In this document: piece by piece, positions 1 to 9,202 of the stretch | Layout: each line of letters starts with the position of its first letter | Position numbering within the stretch: position 1 is the first letter of the stretch | Assembly (NCBI RefSeq): GCF_001865575.2 | Contig: NZ_CP017561.2 | Span: 2,418,001 to 2,482,000, forward strand | Direction of reading: 5' to 3' | Length of the DNA: 64,000 nt | Origin: Paraburkholderia sprentiae WSM5005 | GTDB lineage: Bacteria > Pseudomonadota > Gammaproteobacteria > Burkholderiales > Burkholderiaceae | Notes under the pieces: model-generated | Databases searched by the model: none | The model's input: the letters and a program-made list of their open reading frames with translations, nothing else | What the model was told of the DNA's origin: nothing | Position numbers and translations under genes: made by a program

Positions 1-319
1 ATTGTGTGGACGACTCGGCGGGTGCGGGCCCTTCTTGCTACGCCAATGGCGCGCGGCGGATGAACGGTATGGGGGAGGTAGGCGCTAGGGTGCGGGTTGA
101 TAAGCTCAAACCTTGAAATTATAGCCTGAATCCGCCCTTCCCTCCAAATCCGAGATAGGACGTGGACTTGGGCCGGCTTGCTGGGCGGACGTTCAAAGCC
201 TTCCCAGGCGGCGTCGCGTGATTCCTCGCCCTGCGACACGGCTCGGGGGTACAACGTCGGGGAGAACGGAACCGCCGTCGCAGCCCGTCGCGCCGACGCA
301 AGAACCGCCGCGCGGTCGC
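1..319. other. Left-edge stretch without a supported gene
   Basis: No open frame here looks like a protein; the short frames present are arginine- and proline-rich and overlap each other. The only structure I can support is a promoter-like sequence on the minus strand near 118-150, which would drive a gene lying to the left of the window. The rest lies downstream of the MFS gene stop at 320 and shows no clear terminator. Confidence 0.5.
118..148 (-). promoter_or_regulatory. Sigma-70-like promoter reading out of the window to the left
   Basis: On the minus strand there is a perfect -10 hexamer TATAAT at 118-123, preceded 18 bases upstream by TTGGAG as a weak -35. The downstream sequence carries no start codon that opens a credible frame before the window edge, so the target gene is out of view. 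Confidence 0.45.
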
Positions 320-1561
320 TCAAGCCTCCTGCCTTGCGCACGTCTCGGCCGAGCGGGCAAGCTGCCGACCCGGCCACACGTACCAGATCGCGCTCAACAC
401 CTGCAGCGCGACGAGGATTTCCCACGCGCTCAGATGTGCGACCACCGGGTAATGCCCGCGGCTCGCCGGCCAATGCGACAGCACGGCGCCGACGCCGATC
501 TGAAAACCGAAAATCAGCAGGAAAATAATCAGCGTCAGCGTCGTGTTGACTCGCCCGATCATCTGCGGCGGGAAATGCCGCGCCATCACCGCATAGCTCA
601 GAATGCCGGTGCCGCCGAACATGCCGTAGGCGGCCCACAATAGGCTCGCCGGCAATGGCGCGTTGAACATGATCAGCATCTGCGTCAGCACGTACAGCGC
701 CATGCCGATGCCGCAAAACGCGTACAGCGAGATGCCGCGCCGCTCGAGGCCACGCGCCGCCGCGCCGAAACCGACGCAGCCGGCCATCATCGCGAAGCCG
801 AGAATCGACACGAGCGCCGCCGCCTGGTGCGGCTCGAAGCCTTGAACATCTCGCAGCCATGCTCCGACCCACAACGACTGCATCGCGTAAAAGACCCCTT
901 GCGTCACGACCGAGAACGACGCGATTTTCCAGAACGCCGCGCTGCGCAGGATATGCCACGTTCCCTTGAACTGCGCGACGAGGTTCGCCTGACGATGCGT
1001 TTCGCGCGCGTCCGGCGCGAGCGTCCATTGTGCGAGCGCGACCACCACTGTCAGCACGCCCAGCCCAACGCAGACCGAGCGCCAACTGGAAAACCCGAGC
1101 ACCCACGTGAGCGGCGAGCCGACCATGACGCCGCCGAACCCGCCGATCGCCATCACGAGCCCGTTCATCAATGGCAAACGCGCCACCGGAAAATGCTGCG
1201 CGAGCGCTTTGAACGCGGCGCCGAGACATACGGACACGCCGACGCCAATCAGCAACCGCCCGACCATCATCATGCCGAGACTGTGCGCGGCGCCGAATAC
1301 CCAGATGCCGAGCGCCGCAAATAGCAACGTGGCGGCCGTCACGCGACGCGCGCCGAAGTGGTCGAGCAGCACGCCGGCGGGGATCTGCGCGCCCGCGAAA
1401 CCGAGGAAATACAGACTCGTCAGCACACCCAGATCAGCGGCGGACAGACCGAGATCGCGCGTGATGAACGGCGCGAAACCGAGATTGACACCGCGGAACA
1501 CGTAGGAGACGAAGTAGCCGGCGGAAAAAAGCACAAAGATGCGCAGTTGGGTCGACGACAT
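320..1561 (-). CDS. MFS family transporter
   Basis: A 413-residue integral inner-membrane protein with the alternating hydrophobic segments expected of a 12-helix major facilitator transporter. Between the second and third helices lies LLDHFGARRV, which matches the conserved MFS loop pattern G-x-L-x-D-x-x-G-x-R-x-x. Residues 1-190 and 205-400 form the two six-helix halves, joined by a charged linker around DARETHRQ. The substrate cannot be read from the sequence. The gene stands alone, and an inverted repeat that could be an operator lies about 65-90 bases upstream of its ATG. The start at 1561 is the first ATG before a typical N-terminal hydrophobic segment. Confidence 0.85.
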   Translation of the reverse strand: MSSTQLRIFVLFSAGYFVSYVFRGVNLGFAPFITRDLGLSAADLGVLTSLYFLGFAGAQIPAGVLLDHFGARRVTAATLLFAALGIWVFGAAHSLGMMMVGRLLIGVGVSVCLGAAFKALAQHFPVARLPLMNGLVMAIGGFGGVMVGSPLTWVLGFSSWRSVCVGLGVLTVVVALAQWTLAPDARETHRQANLVAQFKGTWHILRSAAFWKIASFSVVTQGVFYAMQSLWVGAWLRDVQGFEPHQAAALVSILGFAMMAGCVGFGAAARGLERRGISLYAFCGIGMALYVLTQMLIMFNAPLPASLLWAAYGMFGGTGILSYAVMARHFPPQMIGRVNTTLTLIIFLLIFGFQIGVGAVLSHWPASRGHYPVVAHLSAWEILVALQVLSAIWYVWPGRQLARSAETCARQEA

Positions 1562-1625
1562 AAATCAGAAGTAAGTCTGGAAATGACCTCGAGAACCTCG
1601 CCTCAGGTCCGCACGGATCGGGACG

Positions 1626-1651
1626 GGTCGCATCGCACGGCCAATGCGACC
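1626..1651 (-). promoter_or_regulatory. Inverted repeat, candidate operator for the MFS gene
   Basis: Perfect 8-bp arms GGTCGCAT and ATGCGACC are separated by 10 bases, with the centre about 78 bases upstream of the MFS start codon. This geometry suits a dimeric repressor or activator. No regulator gene lies beside it, so the cognate protein is unknown. Confidence 0.4.
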
Positions 1652-1706
1652 GAATCACGTACGATAAAGTAAAGACGGCCAACCCGCAGAGCTCGGCTGC
1701 GCAATG

Positions 1707-1737
1707 AAAAACGCCGTCACCCCAAGGTGACGGCGTT
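1707..1737 (-). terminator. Intrinsic terminator of mltD
   Basis: An 11-bp perfect stem ACGCCGTCACC/GGTGACGGCGT with a 4-base loop is followed on the minus strand by TTTTC. It lies about 85 bases past the mltD stop codon. Confidence 0.85.
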
Positions 1738-1822
1738 GCATGAACACGGTGCGTGATCGGAGCGCAATCCATGCGCTGCCCCCGCAACGCATGTGGTCAC
1801 TACCGTGGGAGCCGCTATTGGT

Positions 1823-3511
1823 CTATTTGCCCTTCTTCTTCGCGCTGGCCGCGGTCTTCGGGCGGCTCTCTGCCGCGGCCTTCGACGCATTGCCGGGCCC
1901 CGGGTCCGACACTTTCTCGACCTTGCCTTTGCTGGCAGCAGGCGCCGCCGGCTTGTTACCCTTGCCGCCCGGCTCGGAGACCTTGACGATCGCCGAGCGG
2001 CCGCGCCCTTTCTTCTTATCGTAGCGTGAACCACCGTGCGTGTCCGCGACACGCACGCCTATCTTCTGCACACTGCCGCCTTGCACGTCGGCGGCGATCT
2101 TTTCCGGACCCGGCTCGCTCGGCACCGGCTTGCCGACCGGTACGTGCAGCACGATGACCTGACCGCGCGAAACCTGATCGCGATGGGTCTTGTTCCACGC
2201 TTTCAACTGACCGACCGACACACCATAGCGCAGCGCAATCGCGCCCATCGACTGATTGCGGCGCACGCGGATCAGCATCTTGCGCGTGTCGGGGACGTCG
2301 GGCTCCATCGCGAGCACCGCGCTCTCGGCAACGTCGGCGCTGATGTCCTCGTCGTCATCCGAGCCGCGCGGCACGACGATCGTCGAGCCCGGCTTCAGGC
2401 GCATGCCGACCGGAATCTTGTTCACCTCCATCAGCGTGTCGGCGTCGACGCCGATTTGCTGCGCGATCGCCGCGGGCGTCGCGCGTTTGTCGACCGTGTA
2501 GGTGGTCCAGGACGACAGCGAGCCCGAGTAGGTTTTCAGGTTGCGCTCGAACGCGGACGCATTGTCGAACGGCAACAGGATCTGCGGCTGCGTCGCGCCG
2601 AGAATCACCGGCTTCTTGAACGACGGATTCAGCGAGCGGAACTCGTCCGTCGACATGTTGGCAAGCCGCGCTGCGACATCCACGTCGATGTCGTGCGAGG
2701 TCGTGACGGTCACGAAGTACGGGTGGTTCGGAATCGACGGCAGCGTGAGCCCGTACATCTGCGGGTTCATCACGAGGTTTTTGACCGCCTGCAGCTTCGG
2801 CACGTAGTTGCGCGTTTCGTTCGGCATCCGCAGACTCAGGTAGTCGGTTGGCAGACCCGCCGCCTCGTTGCGCGCGATCGCGCGCTGCACGTTGCCCTCG
2901 CCCCAGTTATACGCGGCAAGCGCGAGTTGCCAGTCGCCAAACATGTCGTGCAGGTTCGACAGGTAGTCGAGCGCAGCGCTGGTCGATGCGAGCACGTCGC
3001 GGCGCTCGTCCTGCCACATATTCTGCTTCAGGTTATAGGTGCGACCCGTGCCCGGCATGAACTGCCACATACCCGCCGCCTTGGCGACCGACAAAGCCTG
3101 CGGGCTATACGCGGACTCGATGAACGGCAAGAGCGCGAGCTCGGTCGGCATATGGCGCGCCTCGAGCTCCTCGACGATGTGATACAGGTATTTTTGCGAG
3201 CGCTCGGTCATGCGCTGCACGTAATCGGGACGCTGCAAATACCAGTTCAGCTGCATGTCGACGAGGTCGCTCTGCAGGTCCGGCATCTGGAAGCCGCGAC
3301 GAATGCGGCCCCACAGATCGGCGTCCTGGCTCGTCAACTGAGTGACGGAGCTCTGGTCGACATTGATGGTTTCTTTAGCGGTGGCGTTGTTGCGAAGGGC
3401 GTCGGCTACGGTTTGCTGGTTGGCGGGATTGTTGGCGGTGTTCGTCGTCGGTCCCTGGCTCGCGCACGCGGCGAGTGTCAGGACCAATAACGCACTTAAG
3501 ATAAATCGCAT
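1823..3511 (-). CDS. mltD: Membrane-bound lytic murein transglycosylase D
   Basis: A 562-residue lipoprotein that cleaves the MurNAc-GlcNAc bond of peptidoglycan. The ATG at 3511 is chosen because it begins a lipoprotein signal with lipobox LAAC (Cys16); longer upstream versions lack a signal. The SLT-type catalytic domain spans about 115-230, with the catalytic Glu132 in PFIESAYSP, then AAGMWQFMPGTG and AAYNWGEGNV. Two LysM peptidoglycan-binding repeats follow at about 336-383 and 412-460. The last 100 residues are Lys/Gly/Pro/Ala-rich low complexity not expected in E. coli MltD. The gene lies downstream of gloB, 159 bases after it on the same strand, the order also seen in E. coli. Confidence 0.93.
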   Translation of the reverse strand: MRFILSALLVLTLAACASQGPTTNTANNPANQQTVADALRNNATAKETINVDQSSVTQLTSQDADLWGRIRRGFQMPDLQSDLVDMQLNWYLQRPDYVQRMTERSQKYLYHIVEELEARHMPTELALLPFIESAYSPQALSVAKAAGMWQFMPGTGRTYNLKQNMWQDERRDVLASTSAALDYLSNLHDMFGDWQLALAAYNWGEGNVQRAIARNEAAGLPTDYLSLRMPNETRNYVPKLQAVKNLVMNPQMYGLTLPSIPNHPYFVTVTTSHDIDVDVAARLANMSTDEFRSLNPSFKKPVILGATQPQILLPFDNASAFERNLKTYSGSLSSWTTYTVDKRATPAAIAQQIGVDADTLMEVNKIPVGMRLKPGSTIVVPRGSDDDEDISADVAESAVLAMEPDVPDTRKMLIRVRRNQSMGAIALRYGVSVGQLKAWNKTHRDQVSRGQVIVLHVPVGKPVPSEPGPEKIAADVQGGSVQKIGVRVADTHGGSRYDKKKGRGRSAIVKVSEPGGKGNKPAAPAASKGKVEKVSDPGPGNASKAAAESRPKTAASAKKKGK

Positions 3512-3670
3512 GAACGTCTCGGTTTCCACAAGGGGCTGGAATTTGCAGCCGATAGTACGAAACGTCAACGTTTCCGTCAATCGGAAAATCGAGAAAAAAA
3601 TCAACTAAATCTTGGGCTTGGCGAATTCTTCCGATTCATCGCGTGAAGAACCGCCGAATGGGCCGCAGGA

Positions 3671-4462
3671 TCAACGGAAGCGGTTCTTCCATTCGCGCAT
3701 CAGTGTGAACGCTTTCAGCCGGTCGGACACCGTTTCGTGCAATTGCGCTTCGAGGTTCGATTGGATCGCCGGATCGCCGGCCCGCAGGAACGGATTGACC
3801 GCGCGCTCATGCGCGATCGTGGTCGGCAGCGTCGGCTGGTGGCGCGCGCGTAGCTCGGTCGCCTTGTCGCGCCACGCCTGCAGTTCGACGTTGTGCGGGT
3901 CGCAGACCAGCGCGAAGCGAATATTCGAGAGCGTATATTCGTGCGCGCAATGCACTTCGGTCGCGCCGGGCAGCGCGGCGAGCGCATCGAGCGAACTCAG
4001 CATCTGCTGCGGCGTGCCTTCGAAAAGGCGCCCGCAACCGCACGCGAACAGCGTGTCGCCACAAAACACATGCGGCGTGCCGCGCGAGTCGGCCGCCTGA
4101 AAATAGGCAATGTGTCCACTCGTGTGACCGGGCACGTCGAGCACGCTGAATTCGAGTGCGGGTGCCGCGATCGTTACGTGATCGCCGTTTTTGACACGAT
4201 GCGTCAGGTGCGCGATCGCTTCGCCGGCGGGGCCGTAGACCGGTATCTGCTGGCCGTTCAGCAGATCGGCTACCCCGCCGACGTGGTCTTGATGATGGTG
4301 CGTGAGTAAAATAGCGCTCAGCCGCCAGCCTCGTTGGGCCAAACAGGCGCGCACGGGGGCGGCTTCGCCCGGATCGACGACGACCGCGTGGTGTCCGTCG
4401 GCAACGACCCAGATGTAATTGTCTTCAAACGCCGGGACCGGTACGTACTCGAGCGCATTCAT
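3671..4462 (-). CDS. gloB: Hydroxyacylglutathione hydrolase (glyoxalase II)
   Basis: A 263-residue metallo-beta-lactamase-fold enzyme that hydrolyses S-lactoylglutathione to lactate and glutathione in methylglyoxal detoxification. The binuclear metal motif THHHQDH is at 54-60, and further ligands lie in VPGHTSGH and CGDTLF. The C-terminal HAGH domain ends with REWKNRFR, typical of the family. The start matches the E. coli N-terminus, which also begins a few residues before FEDNYIWV. The start codon is only 18 bases from that of the divergent methyltransferase, so its promoter must lie inside that gene; a perfect TATAAT on the minus strand is at 4496-4501. Confidence 0.94.
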   Translation of the reverse strand: MNALEYVPVPAFEDNYIWVVADGHHAVVVDPGEAAPVRACLAQRGWRLSAILLTHHHQDHVGGVADLLNGQQIPVYGPAGEAIAHLTHRVKNGDHVTIAAPALEFSVLDVPGHTSGHIAYFQAADSRGTPHVFCGDTLFACGCGRLFEGTPQQMLSSLDALAALPGATEVHCAHEYTLSNIRFALVCDPHNVELQAWRDKATELRARHQPTLPTTIAHERAVNPFLRAGDPAIQSNLEAQLHETVSDRLKAFTLMREWKNRFR

Positions 4463-4480
4463 AGGCGACGCATTTTTAAT

Positions 4481-5359
4481 ATGACTGACCGAGCGATTAT
4501 AGACTGGCCCGCCTGGACCGATTCGCCGCCGGGCCGCTACGTGCTCGACTGGGAGCAAACCCAGCTCGATCGCGTGGTGTCGGACGTGTTCGGCTATCAT
4601 GCGCTGCAACTCGGCCTGCCGCAGCTCGACGCGCTGCGCGAGAACCGCATGCCGTGCCGCGGCCTCGTGCTCGACGCGGCGAGCGGCGCGAGCGCGCCGT
4701 ACACGTATCCGCGCCCGACACGCCATGGCAGCGTGAGCGGCGCACGCAAAGCTGGCGGCGAAAATCCCGCCAACTCCACGTCCACGGCCGGCGCCCCAGG
4801 TCCGCACGCGCCGGCCGGGCGCAGCGCGCTCTGGTGCGATCTGCTCGATCTGCCGTTCGAAGCGCAAAGCGTCGACCTGCTCGTGATGCCGCACACGCTC
4901 GAATTCACCAGCGACCCGCACCGGCTGCTGCGCGAAGCCGAACGCGTGCTGGTGCCCGAAGGGCAGCTGATCATCCTCGGCTTCAATTCGTTGTCGCTAT
5001 GGGGCGTACGGCAGTCGGTCGGCAAGATGACGGGTCGCCCGTTCGTGCCCTCCGCCGTCGACCTGATCGCATTCACGCGCCTGAAGGACTGGATCAAGTT
5101 GCTCGGCTTCGACCTTGAACGCGGGCGCTTCGGCTGCTATCGTCCGCCGCTTGCGAGCGATCAATGGCTCGCACGCTACGGCTTCATGGAAGCCGCCGGC
5201 GACCGCTGGTGGCCAATTTTCGGCGCCACCTACATGATCAAGGCGATCAAGCGCGTGCGCGGCATGCGCCTCGTCGGGCCGCTCAAAGTGAAAAAACCGG
5301 TGCTCGCGGCAGGTCTCGCGCCCGCCGCCACCCCGAATACACGTAACCACACGCAATGA
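4481..5359 (+). CDS. YafS-like class I SAM-dependent methyltransferase
   Basis: A 292-residue soluble protein resembling E. coli YafS, which sits in the same gloB-yafS-rnhA-dnaQ neighbourhood. The best-conserved block is the Methyltransf_11-like stretch [20 protein letters not shown], followed by [14 protein letters not shown] and FNSLSLWG. The usual motif I glycine loop is degenerate here ([13 protein letters not shown]), and a variable Gly/Pro/Ala-rich linker occupies about 75-110. The substrate is unknown. There is no evident ribosome binding site before the ATG, and its stop overlaps the rnhA start by ATGA, so translational coupling to rnhA is likely. Confidence 0.8.
   Translation: MTDRAIIDWPAWTDSPPGRYVLDWEQTQLDRVVSDVFGYHALQLGLPQLDALRENRMPCRGLVLDAASGASAPYTYPRPTRHGSVSGARKAGGENPANSTSTAGAPGPHAPAGRSALWCDLLDLPFEAQSVDLLVMPHTLEFTSDPHRLLREAERVLVPEGQLIILGFNSLSLWGVRQSVGKMTGRPFVPSAVDLIAFTRLKDWIKLLGFDLERGRFGCYRPPLASDQWLARYGFMEAAGDRWWPIFGATYMIKAIKRVRGMRLVGPLKVKKPVLAAGLAPAATPNTRNHTQ
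4496..4501 (-). promoter_or_regulatory. Candidate -10 element of gloB inside the yafS-like gene
   Basis: A TATAAT hexamer lies on the minus strand 34 bases upstream of the gloB ATG and inside codons 6-7 of the divergent methyltransferase gene. No good -35 is visible 16-18 bases upstream. Confidence 0.35.
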
Positions 5360-5802
5360 CTCCGGATCACATCGACATCTACACCGACGGCGCCTGCAAG
5401 GGCAATCCCGGCCCTGGCGGCTGGGGCGCGTTGCTGCGTTTCGGCAGCCAGGAAAAAGAACTGTTCGGCGGCGAGGCCAACACGACCAACAATCGCATGG
5501 AGCTGATGGGCGTGATTTCCGCGCTCGAGGCGTTGAAGCGCCCGTGCAAGGCGATCGTGCACACCGACTCGCAGTACGTGCAAAAAGGCATCAGCGAGTG
5601 GATTCACGGCTGGAAAAAGAAAGGCTGGGTCACTGCGGCGAAGCAGCCGGTCAAAAACGCCGATCTGTGGAAGCGGCTCGATGCGCTCGTCGCGCAACAC
5701 GACATTGAATGGCGGTGGGTGCGCGGCCACAACGGGCATCCGGAAAACGAGCGCGCCGATCAGTTGGCCAATCGCGGCGTGGCGTCGCTCGCGGAGATGT
5801 AA
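5356..5802 (+). CDS. rnhA: Ribonuclease HI
   Basis: A 148-residue enzyme that degrades the RNA strand of RNA:DNA hybrids. Catalytic acidic residues are visible in [18 protein letters not shown] (Asp11), NNRMELMG (Glu) and HTDSQYV (Asp), with the basic handle around HGWKKKGW and the C-terminal [11 protein letters not shown]. The length is close to the 155 residues of E. coli RNase HI. It starts within the stop codon of the upstream methyltransferase gene and is followed by dnaQ after 80 bases, as in E. coli, although there the two are divergent. Confidence 0.97.
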   Translation: MTPDHIDIYTDGACKGNPGPGGWGALLRFGSQEKELFGGEANTTNNRMELMGVISALEALKRPCKAIVHTDSQYVQKGISEWIHGWKKKGWVTAAKQPVKNADLWKRLDALVAQHDIEWRWVRGHNGHPENERADQLANRGVASLAEM

Positions 5803-5882
5803 AAGAGACCGCGCGCATCCGCAACGACCCGCAACGTCCTCTCCGTTTTTTCTGCAATTTTCTGGAAGCTCGCTAATCCGAC

Positions 5883-6617
5883 ATGCGTCAACTGATCCTT
5901 GACACCGAAACTACCGGCCTGAACGCCCGCGGCGGCGACCGCATTCTCGAATTGGGTTGCGTCGAGCTGGTGAACCGCCGGCTGACCGGCAACAACCTGC
6001 ACTTCTATATCAACCCGGAGCGCGACAGCGATCCGGGCGCACTCGCGGTGCACGGTCTCACCACGGAATTTTTGAGCGACAAGCCCAAGTTCGCCGAGAT
6101 CATCGACCAGTTCCGCGACTTTATCCGGGACGCGGACCTGATCATTCACAACGCGCCATTCGACATCGGCTTCCTCGACGCCGAGTTCGCGCTGCTCGGT
6201 CTGCCGCCGGTGAGCACCCACTGCGGCGAGATCATCGACACGCTCGCGCAAGCCAAGCAGATGTTCCCCGGCAAGCGCAATTCGCTCGATGCGCTGTGCG
6301 ACCGCTTTGGCATCAGCAATGCGCACCGCACGTTGCACGGCGCGCTGCTCGACTCCGAACTGCTCGCCGAAGTCTATCTCGCGATGACGCGCGGCCAGGA
6401 GAGCCTCGTCATCGATATGCTTGGCGAAGCGCAGACCGGCGGCGATACGCATGCGCCGCGTGTCGCGCTCGACTCGCTCGAACTGGTCGTGATCGCCGCG
6501 AGCGACGATGAAAATGCGGCGCACGAAGCGGTGCTCGACGATCTCGACAAAGCGATTAAAGGCGCAAGCGTATGGCGGATCGAATCAGCGCCGGCAGCCG
6601 ATGAGCAAACTGCTTAA
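5883..6617 (+). CDS. dnaQ: DNA polymerase III epsilon subunit, 3'-5' proofreading exonuclease
   Basis: A 244-residue DEDDh exonuclease that proofreads for the replicative polymerase. ExoI is LDTETTGL with Asp7 and Glu9, ExoII is IHNAPFDIGFLD, and ExoIII is HGALLDSELLAEVYL, preceded by the active-site His in NAHRTLHG. The C-terminal 60 residues are the flexible tail expected to contact the alpha subunit. It follows rnhA on the same strand, and tRNA-Val follows 48 bases after its stop. Confidence 0.96.
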   Translation: MRQLILDTETTGLNARGGDRILELGCVELVNRRLTGNNLHFYINPERDSDPGALAVHGLTTEFLSDKPKFAEIIDQFRDFIRDADLIIHNAPFDIGFLDAEFALLGLPPVSTHCGEIIDTLAQAKQMFPGKRNSLDALCDRFGISNAHRTLHGALLDSELLAEVYLAMTRGQESLVIDMLGEAQTGGDTHAPRVALDSLELVVIAASDDENAAHEAVLDDLDKAIKGASVWRIESAPAADEQTA

Positions 6618-6646
6618 AAACACTGGACGACCCCGCAAATCCCTGA

Positions 6647-6652
6647 CATAAT
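6647..6652 (+). promoter_or_regulatory. Candidate -10 of tRNA-Val
   Basis: CATAAT lies 13 bases upstream of the mature tRNA 5' end, which would give a very short leader. The -35 region (TGGACG with 17-base spacing) is poor, so readthrough from dnaQ is also possible. Confidence 0.35.
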
Positions 6653-6664
6653 CTTAATCTCTTC

Positions 6665-6739
6665 GGGTGGTTAGCTCAGCGGTAGAGCACTGCCTTCACA
6701 CGGCAGGGGTCACTGGTTCGATCCCAGTACTACCCACCA
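6665..6739 (+). tRNA. tRNA-Val (anticodon CAC)
   Basis: The cloverleaf folds fully: acceptor GGGTGGT/ACTACCC with one G-T pair, anticodon stem CTGCC/GGCAG around the loop TTCACAC, and T arm CTGG/CCAG with TTCGATC. The anticodon CAC reads GUG. The 3' CCA is encoded. Confidence 0.97.
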
Positions 6740-6767
6740 GATTCTTGGTGTGTCGATCACCGAAGAC

Positions 6768-6803
6768 AAAAGGGCTTACGCAGCAATGCGTAAGCCCTTT
6801 TTC
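6768..6803 (+). terminator. Terminator after tRNA-Val, probably bidirectional
   Basis: A perfect 15-bp stem AAAAGGGCTTACGCA/TGCGTAAGCCCTTTT with a GCAA loop. A T-run follows the stem on the plus strand, and TTTTGTCTTC follows it on the minus strand. Confidence 0.9.
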
Positions 6804-7051
6804 TATTTGCCGGCAATTCTTCGCGTGCGCCATCCGAGATCCCGCTGGCCGTAGAACCACGTCGTTCCGTAGGTTGGCGAGCGCCACGCGTTGTTGCTAT
6901 ATTCTGCAAACGGGCATTCGCCCGGTCCGGCTCCGTCCGGTTTCTCCATCTTGAACCATCCCAGGGAGGCGCCACATGTTCGCAGTGCATTGCGCGCACC
7001 CTCGCATGGTGTCGCGACCGTCGGCCCGTCCGCCACGACCGATGCGGCCAT
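6803..7051 (-). CDS. Possible small protein of unknown function (doubtful)
   Basis: An 82-residue frame on the minus strand starts with MAASVVADGPTVATP and ends in RTRRIAGK. Two facts speak for it: its stop codon abuts a strong terminator that would also work for this strand, and it fills a 450-base gap with an aromatic- and cysteine-containing sequence not typical of noise. Against it: by my rough count its third-position G/C is clearly lower than that of neighbouring genes, no ribosome binding site is clear, and I recognise no family. I list it only as a candidate. Confidence 0.2.
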   Translation of the reverse strand: MAASVVADGPTVATPCEGARNALRTCGASLGWFKMEKPDGAGPGECPFAEYSNNAWRSPTYGTTWFYGQRDLGWRTRRIAGK

Positions 7052-7256
7052 AACAACGCCGCGTCGTCGCCGATGCGGGGCCGCCTCGACAGGCGCGCCG
7101 CCGCATTCATTCCAGACAGTCCGTCGTTCCGTTACCGTTGTCTGCCGTCGCATTTTTCGCGCGTTCCCACGCAGATTCCGGCATCCGCTGGCTGTCTATT
7201 CTTTTCGCTTCTGACTGGAACCTGGTCGCGCTCGTGCGTCGCCGGGTCGAAAGCAA
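6804..7256. other. Gap between tRNA-Val and the first ABC transporter
   Basis: About 450 bases with no confident gene. It contains the doubtful small minus-strand frame and several AT-richer patches (TATATT near 6898, TTCTATTC near 7195) that might belong to a promoter for the downstream transporter, but no convincing -35/-10 pair. Confidence 0.5.
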
Positions 7257-9131
7257 ATGGCCAACAAAAAACTCGACTTTCGCGGACAAGCCTTCAAGGA
7301 TGTCCTCGGCTTCACCTTCCGTCACTGGGCACAACAGCCCTGGCGCATCGTCGTGATCTCGGCGCTCGCGCTCTTCACGGCAGGCGCCGACATCCTGACG
7401 CCGGTCTTCGCCGGACGTCTCGTCGACGCGATCGCTGCCGGCCCGGCGTCGTCGGCGCCCGTCTGGCACCAGGCGCTCGAGGCCTTCGGCGTGCTTGCCG
7501 CGCTTGGCCTCGCCGCGACACTGCTGCGCCAGGGCGTGTACTTCAACATCATCCGCTTCACGCTGAAGATGATGAGCGAGATCGCCGCGCGCGCATTTCA
7601 TCGCGTGCAGCGCTTTTCGACCGACTGGCACGCGAACAGCTTCGCTGGCTCCACCGTGCGCAAGATCACGCGCGGTATGTGGGCGCTAGATCTGCTGAAC
7701 GACACCCTGCTGATCGCGCTGCTGCCATCGCTCGTGATGCTGGCGGGTGCCACCGCGCTGCTCGGCTGGCGCTGGCCAATGATGGGCGTCGTCGTCGGCA
7801 TCGGCTCGCTGCTGTACATCGGCGTGACGGTGGCCGTGTCGCTCGGCTTCGTCGCGCCGTCCGCGCGTCTCGCGAACGCGTGGGACACGCGCATGGGCGG
7901 CGCGCTCGCCGATGCGGTCAGTTGCAACGGCGTCGTCAAGGCGTTCGGCGCGGAAGCACGCGAGGAAGCGCGCCTCGCGCGGGTGATCGGCAAATGGCGG
8001 CAGCGCACGCGCCGCACTTGGGTGCGCGGCACGCTCAACGGCGGCCTCCAGGGCGGCATGCTGGCCGCGATCCAGGCCGCGATTCTGGGCGTGGCGCTGC
8101 TGCTGTGGGCGCGCGGCGAAGCGGGCGTCGGCGACATCACGTTCGCGCTGACGATGTTCTTCATGCTGCAAGGCTATCTGCGCGACATCGGCATGCACAT
8201 CCGCAACCTGCAACGCTCGGTCAACGATATGGAGGAACTGGTGTCGCTCGAAAGCCAGCCGCTCGGCATCGAGGATCGCCCCGGCGCCGGCCCGATCGCG
8301 ATCCGTAACGGCGAGATCCGCTTCGAGCACGTGTCGTTTCGCTATGGCGCGCACACCCGGCCGCTCTACAACGACTTCTCCCTACGCATCGCGCCGGGCG
8401 AGCGGGTCGGGCTGGTCGGTCATTCCGGCTCGGGCAAGACGACCTTCATCAAGCTGATCCAGCGCCTTCACGACATTTCGGGCGGCCGGATTACGATCGA
8501 CGGTCAGGACATCGCGCAGGTCCAGCAAGCGTCGCTGCGCGGCCAGATTGCGATCGTCCAGCAGGAGCCGGTGCTGTTTCACCGCTCGCTGGCCGAGAAT
8601 ATCGCGTATGCACGGCCAGGCGCGAGCCGGGCCGACATCGAGCGTGCCGCGCGGCTCGCGAGCGCGCACGACTTCATCGCCGCGCTGCCGCACGGCTACG
8701 ACACGCTGGTCGGCGAACGCGGGATCAAGCTATCGGGCGGCGAGCGTCAACGCGTCGCGATCGCGCGCGCGTTTCTCGCCGACGCGCCGATCCTGATCCT
8801 CGACGAAGCGACGTCGAGCCTCGACAGCGAAAGCGAAGTGCTGATCCAGCACGCGATGGAGCGGCTGATGCAAGGACGCACGACGCTGGTGATTGCGCAT
8901 CGGTTGTCGACGGTGCGGGCACTGGACCGGCTGCTGGTGCTCGATAAGGGCAAGGTGATCGAGGAAGGCAGCCACGACGCGCTGATCAAACGCGACGGCG
9001 GCTTGTACCGCCGCTTGTTCGAGCGTCAGGCGCTGGCGTTGATCAAGGGTCTCGGCGAGCCGGAGCCGGCGCGCGAGACGGCAGAGGTCAAAGCCGACCG
9101 GGTCGACGATTCCGGCTTGCTAGTCGGCTAG
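7257..9131 (+). CDS. ABC transporter, fused membrane and ATPase half-transporter (MsbA/exporter type)
   Basis: A 624-residue type IV exporter half-transporter that should work as a dimer in the inner membrane. The transmembrane domain fills residues 1-330 with about six helices. The nucleotide-binding domain follows with Walker [11 protein letters not shown]-loop in IVQQEPVLF, signature LSGGERQR, Walker [10 protein letters not shown] and H-loop IAHRLST, all intact. The last 30 residues are a charged tail. The substrate is not evident. A close paralogue lies about 5 kb away at 12672. The start is the ATG after GAAAGCAA; the two flanking genes are on the opposite strand or distant, so it is probably monocistronic. 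Confidence 0.9.
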   Translation: MANKKLDFRGQAFKDVLGFTFRHWAQQPWRIVVISALALFTAGADILTPVFAGRLVDAIAAGPASSAPVWHQALEAFGVLAALGLAATLLRQGVYFNIIRFTLKMMSEIAARAFHRVQRFSTDWHANSFAGSTVRKITRGMWALDLLNDTLLIALLPSLVMLAGATALLGWRWPMMGVVVGIGSLLYIGVTVAVSLGFVAPSARLANAWDTRMGGALADAVSCNGVVKAFGAEAREEARLARVIGKWRQRTRRTWVRGTLNGGLQGGMLAAIQAAILGVALLLWARGEAGVGDITFALTMFFMLQGYLRDIGMHIRNLQRSVNDMEELVSLESQPLGIEDRPGAGPIAIRNGEIRFEHVSFRYGAHTRPLYNDFSLRIAPGERVGLVGHSGSGKTTFIKLIQRLHDISGGRITIDGQDIAQVQQASLRGQIAIVQQEPVLFHRSLAENIAYARPGASRADIERAARLASAHDFIAALPHGYDTLVGERGIKLSGGERQRVAIARAFLADAPILILDEATSSLDSESEVLIQHAMERLMQGRTTLVIAHRLSTVRALDRLLVLDKGKVIEEGSHDALIKRDGGLYRRLFERQALALIKGLGEPEPARETAEVKADRVDDSGLLVG

Positions 9132-9202
9132 TGCGATGCAGGGATGCAAAGCGGCCGCGGCAAGCGGCGCCACGCTTAACGGCACTTGCCTCGCAGGAAC
9201 AG

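Noticed and set aside
2036..3490. Long plus-strand frame (484 residues) opposite mltD
   Set aside because: Arg/His/Asp/Leu-rich composition typical of the antisense of GC-rich genes; mltD on the other strand has clear domains.
6665..6760. Possible integration site for a mobile element at tRNA-Val
   Set aside because: No integrase gene, no duplicated tRNA 3' end nearby, and the flanking genes are core.
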